The notes: generated by a model from the letters alone, not told the origin. A stretch of 64,000 nucleotides of DNA from Leptospira gomenensis (GCF_004770155.1 NZ_RQFA01000010.1:191523-255522), one strand, 5' to 3'; positions 35,411-45,194 are shown, counted from the first letter of the stretch. Numbers and translations are program-made.

Positions 35411-36445
35411 ATGCACTTCCGTTTAGAGCGAAGGGGAAGATTCCTCTTAATCCGTTTTCGGTACGATACAGTAGCCTATAACTTTGTTCGAACTTTTCCG
35501 AAGGTAAAATGGGATCCGGATCAAAGACTTTGGGTGCTTCCTTTTTCGGAACAGGTTTTGGACCGGTTTCTCGGTTTAAAAAATTCTACGATTGAGTTGG
35601 AGGGTGAACTTGCCCTTCGACCTTGGATTCGGAAATTAAAACTGGGGAATTTTTCGAGGAGCACAATCCGTTCTTATTATTCGAATTTGCTTTCTCTTCT
35701 AAAATGGGCGCGTAAGGGACCCGAAAAAATTTCGAAAGAGGATATCCATTCTTTTATAGAATTTTCATTTTTGGAAAAACGTTTGAGTGCCGCTACCGTC
35801 GTCGCGAGAATTCAATCGCTCAATTCCTATTTCGGCGTTTTTCTCGGTAAGCCGTGGTTGACGGATATTCCACGTCCTAAAAAGACCCAAAAACTTCCGG
35901 ACATTCTATCTACTTTAGAAGTTTCTAAAATTCTAAACTCTTTGGAAAACGAAAAACACAGGATGTTGCTTTCCTTTTGTTATGCAAGCGGGCTTCGTGT
36001 GAGCGAGTTGGTGCGTCTTAAACCGGGTGACATCGACCTAACGAGAAAAACGGTGAAAATTCGAGAAGGCAAAGGTAAAAAAGACAGATTTACGATGCTT
36101 TCTCAAACCTGCCAATCTCTTTGGGAGAATTTCAGAAACGCACATCCCTATGAAGATTGGGTTTTTCCGGGACAGGATCCTTCCCATCCGCTTCATATTC
36201 GTACTGCTGAGAAAATTTTCGAGAACGCGAAAAAGAAAGCGGGAATTAAAAAAAACGCGAGTATCCACAGTTTAAGGCACGCTTTCGCGACACATCTGCT
36301 CGAAGCGGGGGCTCACATCAAACACATTCAGTTCCTTCTCGGTCACAAAAGCGTTCGAACCACCGAAATTTACGCCCGAGTCAGTCAAGTGCGCGTGACC
36401 CAAATCGAAAGTCCACTCGACATTCTAAACAGAAAATCCGACTAG
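35411..36445 (+). CDS. Integron-type tyrosine recombinase with extra N-terminal domain
   Basis: 344 residues. The catalytic set is complete: R196 (ASGLRVSEL), Lys in GKGKKDR (220-226), H286 and R289 (HSLRH), H312 (LLGH) and Y321. The C-terminus ESPLDIL matches the ending of IntI proteins. However only about 60 residues separate KKDR from HSLRH, as in Xer proteins, so the roughly 16-30 residue insertion typical of IntI is absent. The first 60 residues (FPKVKWDPDQRLWVLPFSEQ) look like a HARP-like domain fused before the SAM-like core-binding domain. The gene runs in the same direction as the attC array directly downstream, the reverse layout known from Treponema denticola. It is very probably the array's recombinase. 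Confidence 0.9.
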   Translation: MHFRLERRGRFLLIRFRYDTVAYNFVRTFPKVKWDPDQRLWVLPFSEQVLDRFLGLKNSTIELEGELALRPWIRKLKLGNFSRSTIRSYYSNLLSLLKWARKGPEKISKEDIHSFIEFSFLEKRLSAATVVARIQSLNSYFGVFLGKPWLTDIPRPKKTQKLPDILSTLEVSKILNSLENEKHRMLLSFCYASGLRVSELVRLKPGDIDLTRKTVKIREGKGKKDRFTMLSQTCQSLWENFRNAHPYEDWVFPGQDPSHPLHIRTAEKIFENAKKKAGIKKNASIHSLRHAFATHLLEAGAHIKHIQFLLGHKSVRTTEIYARVSQVRVTQIESPLDILNRKSD

Positions 36446-36446
36446 C

Positions 36447-36541
36447 GTTTATACGCCGTTCTACTTTCTCTGGTTTTTTGCGGTTTACAAGCCACTCGCC
36501 TTTTACTTTCTTATATGCCATACGGCGAGTTGGAGTTAGAC
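36447..36541 (+). promoter_or_regulatory. Probable attI site
   Basis: Lies between the recombinase stop and the first cassette. It ends in GTTAGAC (36535-36541), matching the integron core G^TTRRRY. An inverted repeat ACTCGCC / GGCGAGT (36494-36500, 36524-36530) lies just before the core. The left end GTTTATACGCCGTT (36447-36460) resembles an attC core flank. The exact extent is a guess. Confidence 0.6.
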
Positions 36542-36551
36542 GCCATTGACA

Positions 36552-37553
36552 ATGTTTACTGAACCTGAAGAAAATACAACACTCTGGCGATATTTGGACT
36601 TACCGAAATTCTGCTCAATGTTGCAGCGAAAGGAGGTATATTTTTCAAATCCAAATGAATTTTCGGATAAACGAGAAGGCAAACTACTTAAATCACATGA
36701 GATAAGTATGGACCGAATGATGAATGTGGCATCATCCATTTTTGAAAAACCTTATCAAACACTTAATAAACTTTATTTTCCCGATAACTCTTCAAGATAT
36801 CAGTACATTGCGCGTGTGGCAGCAGTGTATGCTTCAAAAGCTGGCTATGAAAATAGTGAATATATTGAGAAATATATCTATAATCTAGAAAGATTGTTAA
36901 TCCATTCTGATCAAAAAGCAATATCAGAATTAGGAACTCTCGAATCCAAGGTGAATCATCATATACTAGCTTCAAAGCTCCCTGGTCTTCTGGTAAAACC
37001 AATTTCAATATATTGTTGGCATGAAAATTCTGGTGAGTCTGAGAGCATGTGGAGAATATACGGCAATAAAGGGTTAGCGTTAAAGAGCACGCCGGCAAAG
37101 CTAAAATCCAGTCTTACATTACCGATTAGTAACGAAACACATAGTTATATTTCGGCTCTTAATCATGTTAAATATATTGATGATCCGATTAGTATTGCGA
37201 GAAATTTAATGATGGCGGCTGACGGAAATTCTAAACCTTCACCAGATGTTGATTGGTTTCTTCGGCACGTTCTTAAAGCAGAAATTTATAAATCATATCT
37301 TTTAAAACACAGCGCTTATCGTTACGAAAATGAAGTGCGTTATATTTTACAAGAAACAGAAAATAAACCGCCAGATGTGATGAATATGCAAGCTACATTT
37401 AATGGTAAGTATATTAAAGCTGATATTGAACAAATGATCACGGAAATCGTGGTTTCACCATATGCTGAAGATTGGTTTATTGAGGTAGTATTTGGAGTAA
37501 TTGAAAAGGAAGGCGTTAAGCTTAAGCTTGAAAAATCGTCTCTGAATGTTTAA
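36552..37553 (+). CDS. DUF2971-like protein (cassette 1)
   Basis: 333 residues from ATG 36552 (an in-frame TTG at 36546 is an alternative). N-terminal LWRYLDLPKFCSMLQRKEVYFSNPNEFSDKREG and the central YCWHENSGESESMWRIYG-x-x-GLALKST are characteristic of DUF2971, a family often found in mobile and defence contexts with unknown biochemical role. AYRYENEVRYI near the C-terminus also fits. First cassette after attI, so the most recently inserted position in the usual integron model. Stop lies 12 bases before the attC R'' box. Confidence 0.82.
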   Translation: MFTEPEENTTLWRYLDLPKFCSMLQRKEVYFSNPNEFSDKREGKLLKSHEISMDRMMNVASSIFEKPYQTLNKLYFPDNSSRYQYIARVAAVYASKAGYENSEYIEKYIYNLERLLIHSDQKAISELGTLESKVNHHILASKLPGLLVKPISIYCWHENSGESESMWRIYGNKGLALKSTPAKLKSSLTLPISNETHSYISALNHVKYIDDPISIARNLMMAADGNSKPSPDVDWFLRHVLKAEIYKSYLLKHSAYRYENEVRYILQETENKPPDVMNMQATFNGKYIKADIEQMITEIVVSPYAEDWFIEVVFGVIEKEGVKLKLEKSSLNV

Positions 37554-37565
37554 ATCGTCAACGGC

Positions 37566-37745
37566 GTCTAACTTCGTCTCCTCACTCCGTTCGAGATCGC
37601 TAATGCGACTCTCACTCCGGGCTAAAGCCACATTGCTTTGCCACTTCGGTTCGCAAGACGCGTCTAAGGACGCTCGAACCTCGTGCCAACTCCTTCGCGC
37701 ACAGGCGCTCGGAGACGCAACGTCGAGGAGACTCTTTCGTTAAGC
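37566..37745 (+). repeat. attC1
   Basis: 180 nt, GTCTAAC ... GTTAAGC. Inner arms TCTCCTC / GAGGAGA. Left flank GGCGTCTAAC pairs with the cassette 1 start GTTAGACGCC. Confidence 0.88.
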
Positions 37746-37760
37746 GCCATTTGCAAAAAT

Positions 37761-38768
37761 ATGATCAAACTTAGAGTATCAGGCTTTTCAGAGAAATTTT
37801 CTCATCTTAATAATAAGGTGGATTTAAAATTTTCATATTTGTCTTTTTTAAGATGTTACGTTACTGCTTCTTATTCGAAAAAAGAACAAGGACTTCTTCG
37901 ATATATTGAGCTAGGCGCTCAGGCTCTAAATTATTTACATTTAAAGGAAGATTATTTAAAATATACGGAACGGTACGAAACTTTAGAAAAAAGTGATAAA
38001 GATAACATTTCTTATAGAACCGGAGAAGCCTTATTGAAAATATATTCCGAACAGGAGTTGAAAATTGAAACAATTATTAAACTTAAAAAGAATGCTAATC
38101 TTCAAATTAGCAAAAACAAATCATTAAACCATACAATTAAACCAAATGTTGGAATAACTACGAAAAAAGCCAGGGAGCCCGATTTTATCGGAATAGATAC
38201 GAATGGTTTATATCATGTGCTAGAAACAAAATGTAGAAGCCAATATTCGACAAGTGAACATCAGCATGCAATCAATCAAGTTAATACAATTGATAAAATT
38301 AATAGCAAGACCCCTGAGACTAAAACAGCCTGCCTTTTCGTAATTGGAAATAAATCGGAGGGCAATATCATTGATCCAGATTCAAGCGGTTTATTCAATA
38401 TTACCATCGAATCTTCAAATATTCTCAAATCAATTTATTATCCTTTTTATAACTTTGATTCAAGCAATTCGATAGAGATTGAGTATGATAATCGTAGTTT
38501 TCTAATTCGTCCTTTTATCTTTCCTAGTTTTTACATTGGTATAGAAAGAACTGTATTAACAAACAGTTTAACTGGCAACTATAGCACAAAATATAGAAAT
38601 TGGGTCAATGAGACAAATCCAGTAAGAGAATTACTATTCAATAATTATGTTTCTATAGGGAATGATGGAATAATAGTTTTAAAAATCGAAGAGGCACTCG
38701 AATCTGGAATAAGAATAATTGGATATCCAAGAAGATACAATTTTCCATTCCATTGGCTCTTTTGGTAG
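37761..38768 (+). CDS. Putative PD-(D/E)XK-like protein, first copy (cassette 2)
   Basis: 335 residues. No family could be named. Residues about 131-150 read KAREPDFIGIDTNGLYHVLETKCRS, resembling the PD-x(n)-ExK core of PD-(D/E)XK nucleases (D in EPDF, E and K in LETK), followed by a helix with Q (HAINQVNTID). That suggests a restriction or defence nuclease, but the fold is not proven. The reading frame begins 16 nt after the attC core without a clear Shine-Dalgarno. An apparently identical copy is at 40024-41031. Confidence 0.7.
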   Translation: MIKLRVSGFSEKFSHLNNKVDLKFSYLSFLRCYVTASYSKKEQGLLRYIELGAQALNYLHLKEDYLKYTERYETLEKSDKDNISYRTGEALLKIYSEQELKIETIIKLKKNANLQISKNKSLNHTIKPNVGITTKKAREPDFIGIDTNGLYHVLETKCRSQYSTSEHQHAINQVNTIDKINSKTPETKTACLFVIGNKSEGNIIDPDSSGLFNITIESSNILKSIYYPFYNFDSSNSIEIEYDNRSFLIRPFIFPSFYIGIERTVLTNSLTGNYSTKYRNWVNETNPVRELLFNNYVSIGNDGIIVLKIEEALESGIRIIGYPRRYNFPFHWLFW

Positions 38769-38780
38769 AATGCAAACGGC

Positions 38781-38966
<186 letters not shown>

Positions 38967-39043
38967 GAAAGGCATTGATATACTTTTTTGCAACGGGAGT
39001 GTGTTTGTTAAGTTTTCTAAATCAAGGGAGTATTTGGTAGCCT

Positions 39044-39811
39044 ATGGACTATATTACATTTGATGAAGCAAAGCTAATTCATCAAGAGTTAGTTAATGAT
39101 TTTATCGAATCAGGAGATCCAATATTCCCTTCAGGTATTAAGGATATCAATTTACTTGAATCAGCGATTTATAAACAGCAAGCAGGATTTAACGGAAATT
39201 TGTTATATAATACTCCCATTTCTAATGCGGCTGCATTATGCTATGGAATAACTTCAAATCATGCTTTTCATAATGGAAATAAAAGAGCTGGTTTAGTCGC
39301 TCTAATGTGTCATTTATATAAAAATGGGATTACGTTCAAAGAGACGAACCAAAAGGAATTATATAATTTTATTTTAGATGTCGCTTCACACAATTTTTCA
39401 CGTTCCAAGGGGAGTCCTGATCAAGATATAGAAATTGCTGAGATGACAAAATGGATAAAGAAAAAAACTAGAAAAATCGAAAAAGGAGACCGTGTTATTA
39501 CTTTCAGAAAACTTAGAGAGATTTTGAAAAAATTTGATATAGTTTTGGAAAATCCAATGACTAGCTATATTGATGTAGTTAAAATTACTAAAAAACTTTT
39601 TGGTAAAGAACGTCGAATCCGCTTAAGAACTATACCATATCACGGGGAAGGAAGTATAATAAGTAAGGGAGCTTTAAAGAATATTCGTGAATCAGCCTTG
39701 TTAACTGAAGAACATGGGGTTGATTCGGCTACATTTTACGGATTCGCTTCTGCATTAGATGCTTTTATTGTAAAAAATCAGACGGTTTTAAAGCGTTTGG
39801 CAAAAACTTAA
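39044..39811 (+). CDS. Fic/Doc-like protein (cassette 3)
   Basis: 255 residues. The first 130 residues match the Doc branch of the Fic family, with the active-site motif HAFHNGNKRAGLVAL (H73 to R81: H-x-F-x-x-GNKR). Doc proteins are toxins that phosphorylate or AMPylate translation factors. The protein is about twice the size of Doc; residues about 140-255 form an additional unknown domain, and no separate antitoxin gene is present in the cassette, so the extra part might be regulatory (inference). ATG 39044 is preferred. Confidence 0.85.
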   Translation: MDYITFDEAKLIHQELVNDFIESGDPIFPSGIKDINLLESAIYKQQAGFNGNLLYNTPISNAAALCYGITSNHAFHNGNKRAGLVALMCHLYKNGITFKETNQKELYNFILDVASHNFSRSKGSPDQDIEIAEMTKWIKKKTRKIEKGDRVITFRKLREILKKFDIVLENPMTSYIDVVKITKKLFGKERRIRLRTIPYHGEGSIISKGALKNIRESALLTEEHGVDSATFYGFASALDAFIVKNQTVLKRLAKT

Positions 39812-39828
39812 TTAATTCAATGCCCTTC

Positions 39829-40008
<180 letters not shown>

Positions 40009-40023
40009 GCCATTTGCAAAAAT

Positions 40024-41031
40024 ATGATCAAACTTAGAGTATCAGGCTTTTCAGAGAAATTTTCTCATCTTAATAATAAGGTGGATTTAAAATTTTCATA
40101 TTTGTCTTTTTTAAGATGTTACGTTACTGCTTCTTATTCGAAAAAAGAACAAGGACTTCTTCGATATATTGAGCTAGGCGCTCAGGCTCTAAATTATTTA
40201 CATTTAAAGGAAGATTATTTAAAATATACGGAACGGTACGAAACTTTAGAAAAAAGTGATAAAGATAACATTTCTTATAGAACCGGAGAAGCCTTATTGA
40301 AAATATATTCCGAACAGGAGTTGAAAATTGAAACAATTATTAAACTTAAAAAGAATGCTAATCTTCAAATTAGCAAAAACAAATCATTAAACCATACAAT
40401 TAAACCAAATGTTGGAATAACTACGAAAAAAGCCAGGGAGCCCGATTTTATCGGAATAGATACGAATGGTTTATATCATGTGCTAGAAACAAAATGTAGA
40501 AGCCAATATTCGACAAGTGAACATCAGCATGCAATCAATCAAGTTAATACAATTGATAAAATTAATAGCAAGACCCCTGAGACTAAAACAGCCTGCCTTT
40601 TCGTAATTGGAAATAAATCGGAGGGCAATATCATTGATCCAGATTCAAGCGGTTTATTCAATATTACCATCGAATCTTCAAATATTCTCAAATCAATTTA
40701 TTATCCTTTTTATAACTTTGATTCAAGCAATTCGATAGAGATTGAGTATGATAATCGTAGTTTTCTAATTCGTCCTTTTATCTTTCCTAGTTTTTACATT
40801 GGTATAGAAAGAACTGTATTAACAAACAGTTTAACTGGCAACTATAGCACAAAATATAGAAATTGGGTCAATGAGACAAATCCAGTAAGAGAATTACTAT
40901 TCAATAATTATGTTTCTATAGGGAATGATGGAATAATAGTTTTAAAAATCGAAGAGGCACTCGAATCTGGAATAAGAATAATTGGATATCCAAGAAGATA
41001 CAATTTTCCATTCCATTGGCTCTTTTGGTAG
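40024..41031 (+). CDS. Putative PD-(D/E)XK-like protein, second copy (cassette 4)
   Basis: 335 residues, same protein as at 37761-38768. The duplicated DNA begins exactly at the core GTTAAGC and runs to the next core, 1221 bases including attC, while the flanking attC bases differ. So a whole cassette was copied by site-specific insertion, not by ordinary tandem duplication. Motif and uncertainty are as for the first copy (EPDFIGID ... LETK). Confidence 0.72.
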   Translation: MIKLRVSGFSEKFSHLNNKVDLKFSYLSFLRCYVTASYSKKEQGLLRYIELGAQALNYLHLKEDYLKYTERYETLEKSDKDNISYRTGEALLKIYSEQELKIETIIKLKKNANLQISKNKSLNHTIKPNVGITTKKAREPDFIGIDTNGLYHVLETKCRSQYSTSEHQHAINQVNTIDKINSKTPETKTACLFVIGNKSEGNIIDPDSSGLFNITIESSNILKSIYYPFYNFDSSNSIEIEYDNRSFLIRPFIFPSFYIGIERTVLTNSLTGNYSTKYRNWVNETNPVRELLFNNYVSIGNDGIIVLKIEEALESGIRIIGYPRRYNFPFHWLFW

Positions 41032-41043
41032 AATGCAAACGGC

Positions 41044-41229
<186 letters not shown>

Positions 41230-41252
41230 GCAATCATGCAAAAGGGATTATT

Positions 41253-42320
41253 ATGAGGATTGGATATTATTTTGGCGCTGGAATTAGTAAAGAGAGTATT
41301 CCTTTGGCTCTTGATCTACCAACGAGATTGGCATATTTGGCGAATGCCTTAGAACTTAAATTCAAGTTTCCAGAAGAGATGTTCGATGACGCGGGCGATT
41401 ACATTTATGGTAAGAAAATTAGTAATCTAAGCAAAGAAATGTTTACAGATTGGCGTGAAATAGCGGAGGAATGTCGAGGGATTCCAATTGATACCTATGC
41501 TATCGAAAATAAAGACCAACCGGAAGTTTTGGCAAAGATTAAAAATGTAATTTCTTCATACTTTTTAGTTGAACAAAGTATTGATCATTCAGCAAATATC
41601 GAAGGATACGATTCAAAAATAAGTCCGCGCATAAGGAATTTTTTATCCCAACTAATAAAGTCGGTCGATAGTCCTACTCAACTTTTCAATAATCCAATTA
41701 TTTTCTCCTGGAATTATGATAATCAATTTGAATTATCTTTTTGTAAGCATATTAAAAGCATTTACGCAGATGAACATAAATTTCGTTATGCTTTAAAACT
41801 TTTGAATATTATACCTGGTAATGAAAATACAGATGCAGATTCAATAAATATTGATAATTCCCATACAATTATTAAATTGAATGGTTCTGCAGGTTACTTA
41901 GTTCCAACTGATGCGTATAGAAAATGGAATCATTATGGCCAGTATTTGACGTATAAAAATACAGAAGAAATGATTTTAAGAGCAATTCGGCATTATGGAA
42001 TTCTTAAATATTCAAATTCAGAAATTAAAAACTATATTAGATTTGCCTTTGAAAAAAGCGGAACGATAAATACTTATCAAAGATTTGTTAAAGATGCAGC
42101 TTCAAAAATTGAAAGATTGGTAGTGATGGGTTATTCATTTCCAAGCGACAATAATCAAATTGATTCTGAAGTATTCGAAAGTATGACTAGCATTAAGGAA
42201 GCGATACTAGTTGATTTATCGGGTCGAGAAAATATTTTATTAGAAAGATTTAAGAATAGAATGAAAAAGGATATTGCTGTGCGGTTTAGCTCGAATGTCG
42301 GTGAGATTCCGGTTTATTGA
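41253..42320 (+). CDS. SIR2-like protein (cassette 5)
   Basis: 355 residues. N-terminal GYYFGAGISKESIP (GAGIS at 8-12) is the NAD-binding start of sirtuin-like domains; later IIFSWNYDNQFELSF, IIKLNGSAGY (in place of KLHGS) and RLVVMGYSFPSDNNQIDSE fit SIR2-like proteins of phage-defence systems, which degrade NAD when triggered. No partner gene occurs in the cassette, so it may act alone. Shine-Dalgarno AAAAGGGA precedes the ATG. Whether it is active NADase is not known. Confidence 0.82.
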   Translation: MRIGYYFGAGISKESIPLALDLPTRLAYLANALELKFKFPEEMFDDAGDYIYGKKISNLSKEMFTDWREIAEECRGIPIDTYAIENKDQPEVLAKIKNVISSYFLVEQSIDHSANIEGYDSKISPRIRNFLSQLIKSVDSPTQLFNNPIIFSWNYDNQFELSFCKHIKSIYADEHKFRYALKLLNIIPGNENTDADSINIDNSHTIIKLNGSAGYLVPTDAYRKWNHYGQYLTYKNTEEMILRAIRHYGILKYSNSEIKNYIRFAFEKSGTINTYQRFVKDAASKIERLVVMGYSFPSDNNQIDSEVFESMTSIKEAILVDLSGRENILLERFKNRMKKDIAVRFSSNVGEIPVY

Positions 42321-42331
42321 TGCATGACTGC

Positions 42332-42515
42332 GTCTAACTTCGTCTCCTCGCTTCGTTCGCGACTCACGGTTCCCGCTCGCGCTCACTGCGGTCTTCGACA
42401 CATTGCTTTGTCACTTCGGTTCGCGGGACGCGACTAAGGTCGCTCGAACCTCGTGCCAACCGCGTCGCGCTAATGCGCTTGCGGCCGCAACGTCGAGGAG
42501 ACTCTTTCGTTATAC
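42332..42515 (+). repeat. attC5
   Basis: 184 nt, GTCTAAC ... GTTATAC; inner arms TCTCCTC / GAGGAGA. Flank complements the cassette 5 start over 17 nt with one mismatch. Confidence 0.88.
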
Positions 42516-42634
42516 GCCATTTCCGCTGCGCTTTTCCGGAGTGGTTTGTCTGAGTGTGGGAAGGGGAAAGCGGTTCTTGTTTCATTTTGTTGCAATGGTT
42601 TTTTTAAGCGTTTTAAGATGCTCGCGTAAACGGC
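42516..42634 (+). mobile_element. Gene-less cassette 6 (copy 1 of 3)
   Basis: 119 bases between core boxes with no credible gene. It contains imperfect hairpin arms GCGCTTTTCC / GGGGAAAGCG and a promoter-like pair TTGCAA (42590-42595) and TAAGAT (42614-42619) 18 bases apart, both facing downstream cassettes. Nearly identical bodies are at 51042-51160 and 59793-59910. It may be a promoter or small-RNA cassette. Confidence 0.7.
42590..42619 (+). promoter_or_regulatory. Promoter-like sequence in cassette 6
   Basis: TTGCAA, 18 bases, TAAGAT; each box matches 4 of 6 consensus bases. Conserved in all three copies; the third copy has a 17-base spacer. Would fire towards the OLD-like gene. Confidence 0.4.
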
Positions 42635-42808
42635 GTATAACTACGGTTTTCCGCTTCGTTCGCCACTCGCGGCTTCCGCTCGGTCTCACTTCGGGCTAAA
42701 GCCACATCGCTTCGCTCACGGGATTAAATCGTAATAGGTAAATGATTCAGAGAATGCGTTTCGCGTCCCTTCGGGATCAGCGACGTCGGAAAACCTGGAT
42801 CGTTATCT
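42635..42808 (+). repeat. attC6
   Basis: 174 nt, GTATAAC ... GTTATCT; inner arms GGTTTTCCG / CGGAAAACC. Same subtype as attC12, attC17 and attC21. Confidence 0.85.
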
Positions 42809-42923
42809 GCAATGCCGCGCCCCTCATCAAGACACCAGCCGTCCTTGGCTGGCGAACCAAGCCGTTTAATAAAATACGTAATAAATTATTGATTTTTGAA
42901 TATATTCTATTAGAAGAAATAAA

Positions 42924-44684
42924 ATGCATATTACTAAATTTTTATTAAAGAACTACCGAGCAATTACTTCAGAGGTATCTGTCTCACTCGAAAAGCAAAG
43001 TCTCATACCAATTATTGGTGTAAACGAATGTGGAAAAACCACGATCTTAAATGCTATATTTGCATTTGATTTTAACAATGATTCTTTGAATGATAAAGGG
43101 AAACATTTACAAGATACAAAGAATTTATATAAAACGCAAGCGGCCGCACCTTTAATTTCAGCCGAGATTGAAATCGACCAAGATGAAATTGATAATTTTA
43201 TTAAAGAGACAAATAAAGAATTTGAAAAGAATATACTTGAAAAACGAGAAGCAACACAACAGCCAGCGGGTGCGAGTGAGAACCACGAAAACCAAATATT
43301 TAAACCTAAGAAGAAAAAAATCGAAGAATTGCCTAGACGAATTATAGTCTCGAGAAATTTAACGACTAAAACTTACAACTTACGTGATTTTTCCTTTGGT
43401 AACGATCAATATGATCATTTATTTTGTACTAAGATAATTAACTACTTACCTTACATCCTATATTTTGATGACTTTCGTGATTCAATTGAAGAAAAAGTCG
43501 AGATTATTAAAGACGAAAATGGGGATTACTACGGCTGGTTAGAAATTGTGGAGACATTGTTTAAAAAGACCGCTAAAAATTTCTCCGTTTTTAATCTTAA
43601 AGATTTAGAAGTAAGAGAAAGGAAGAGTGTTTTGGCTCAAGTTAAGAATAATCTTAATAAGACATTAACCAATGAGTGGAAAAATTTTAAATTGGAAGAA
43701 AAAGATAGTTTGACGATTTCGATCGATTATGTTGAAGAAAATGACTCTGAAAATAGACAACGTGAATATTTAAAATTCGAAATTATAGAGACTGATATAG
43801 ATGGAAATGAGCGGTATTTCTTTATTAGAGATCGATCAAAAGGGTTTTATTGGTTTTTTAACTTTGTAATGAAATTAGAATTTAATCCAAAAGAAAACCC
43901 AAATTCAAAATACAATACGATCTATCTGTTAGATGAGCCAGGCTCATATTTGCATGCATCTGCGCAAGAAAAGCTGTGCAAAAAGTTAGTTTCTCTATCT
44001 GAATTCAATAAAGTGATTTATTGTACTCATTCACACTATCTTTTAAATCCCGAAGTAATACCTCTTGGAAGTATAAGAATCGCAGATAAAAATCAAGATA
44101 AAAGTATTGGCCTCAGGTCATATTTCGATTATGAAAAAAATAGCTCAAATTTACGTTTAGCATTTCAACCATTGTATGACGCGCTACAGTTTCGACCGTT
44201 TCCATTGGATGTAAGCCATGATCTTATTGTGTTGGTTGAAGGGATCACAGATTTTTTTGTTTTTGAAATGTTTAACAAAAACAAAAAACGAGCTTTTATG
44301 CCGTGCGTTGGCGCAAATTCAATTAAACACTTTATTTCTATTTTGCTTGCATGGAAGAAGAAGTTTTATGTTTTTTGGGATAATGATGAAGAAGGTCGTC
44401 GTGTTTTTCAGGAATGTGAAGAATTCTTTGGGAATGAATTCTCAAAAAGATATTTTTTTCTTTATTCTCTTCCGCTAAAAAATAGTAACAAAGTTGAATT
44501 AGAGCAACTGTTTTATGGTACAGATATTAAAATGTTAAAAGAACGCCTAAATTTGGATCCAAATACAGCTTTAAAAAAAGTGATTGCTCAGCTTTATTAT
44601 AGTCGAGAAAAAAATAAAATTATTGCTGAATTATCAGATATAACCATTGGAAATATTCAACATAACTTAAATAAATTAGAATAG
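42924..44684 (+). CDS. OLD-like ATPase with TOPRIM nuclease domain (cassette 7)
   Basis: 586 residues. Walker A GVNECGKTT (32-40) opens an ABC-type ATPase (about 1-400) with Walker B TIYLLDEPGSYLHA and H-loop YCTHSHYL. The C-terminal region (about 425-540) has TOPRIM-like LIVLVEGITDFFVF and YVFWDNDEEGRR. This is the layout of OLD-family nucleases, which include GajA of Gabija and anti-phage proteins. No GajB-like helicase is present here. A candidate promoter lies in the gene-less cassette just upstream. Two opposed XRE-type genes share this 3.1-kb cassette. Confidence 0.87.
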   Translation: MHITKFLLKNYRAITSEVSVSLEKQSLIPIIGVNECGKTTILNAIFAFDFNNDSLNDKGKHLQDTKNLYKTQAAAPLISAEIEIDQDEIDNFIKETNKEFEKNILEKREATQQPAGASENHENQIFKPKKKKIEELPRRIIVSRNLTTKTYNLRDFSFGNDQYDHLFCTKIINYLPYILYFDDFRDSIEEKVEIIKDENGDYYGWLEIVETLFKKTAKNFSVFNLKDLEVRERKSVLAQVKNNLNKTLTNEWKNFKLEEKDSLTISIDYVEENDSENRQREYLKFEIIETDIDGNERYFFIRDRSKGFYWFFNFVMKLEFNPKENPNSKYNTIYLLDEPGSYLHASAQEKLCKKLVSLSEFNKVIYCTHSHYLLNPEVIPLGSIRIADKNQDKSIGLRSYFDYEKNSSNLRLAFQPLYDALQFRPFPLDVSHDLIVLVEGITDFFVFEMFNKNKKRAFMPCVGANSIKHFISILLAWKKKFYVFWDNDEEGRRVFQECEEFFGNEFSKRYFFLYSLPLKNSNKVELEQLFYGTDIKMLKERLNLDPNTALKKVIAQLYYSREKNKIIAELSDITIGNIQHNLNKLE

Positions 44685-44834
44685 TAGAATTTAGTTTCTA
44701 AGAAAAAGACAAACTGAGCAAAGATCTCCGAACGCTTCGCGATCGGGACGCGGGATAAATCTTTTAAACTTCTTGCCCTCGTTAAAACTGCTTCGCAGAT
44801 TTTACTCGGGCGGAACTCTCCAATTTCATAAATA
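44685..44834. other. Convergent intergenic region in cassette 7
   Basis: About 150 bases between the OLD-like gene and the opposed XRE gene. It holds an imperfect hairpin around CTGCTTCGCAG (about 44785-44800) and attC-like GC-rich text (GAACGCTTCGCGATCGGGACGC). It could be a bidirectional terminator or a decayed attC; neither is certain. Confidence 0.35.
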
Positions 44835-45179
44835 TCATTTAGAAAATACAGAATAGAAATATTCAGGAGGTTTATTATAAAGTTTGAATAATATATAAAA
44901 GTCTTCGATCAATAATCGACGCTGACCTGTTTCCATTTGTGAAATATAACTCTGATGCCTTTTAAGTTTCTTTGCAACTTGAGCCTGAGTTAAATTAGCT
45001 TCAATCCTCGCCCTTCTAAGTCGGTCAAAGAAAGCCTTCTGCTCTTCTTTAGAAATTTCACTCGTAAAATTCGCTTTAGTTTGCTCGGAGGAGGGATTTT
45101 GGGCGCGGAAAGGCCACCAGAAGCGTCTTTTTCTGCTTTCCGAATGAGGGTACGGTCCAGATACTAATTTAACGCCCAT
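44835..45179 (-). CDS. XRE-family regulator (reverse, cassette 7)
   Basis: 114 residues from ATG 45179; a further ATG at 45203 lies upstream of the predicted transcription start. An HTH_3 domain occupies about 55-110: RLRRARIEANLTQAQVAKKLKRHQSYISQMETGQRRL, a classic Cro/CI helix-turn-helix. It is one of the few cassette genes on the minus strand. The promoter on the minus strand is close to consensus (TTGACA 45218-45223, TATCAA 45195-45200, 17-base spacer), giving almost no leader. It is divergent from another DNA-binding gene 72 bases away, as in phage-like switch pairs. Confidence 0.85.
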   Translation of the reverse strand: MGVKLVSGPYPHSESRKRRFWWPFRAQNPSSEQTKANFTSEISKEEQKAFFDRLRRARIEANLTQAQVAKKLKRHQSYISQMETGQRRLLIEDFYILFKLYNKPPEYFYSVFSK

Positions 45180-45194
45180 GTATTGCCAGATACA

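Noticed and set aside
42403..42699. Open frames inside attC sites (also near 49360-49581, 50823-51155, 52115-52297, 55015-55256, 59618-59965, 60885-61131)
   Set aside because: They follow the palindromic attC repeat, recur with similar sequence in both strands at each site, and have no start signal; they are by-products of the GC-rich repeat.
42924..44684. Complete Gabija system
   Set aside because: The OLD-like protein fits GajA in layout but no UvrD-like GajB helicase is present in the cassette or its neighbours.
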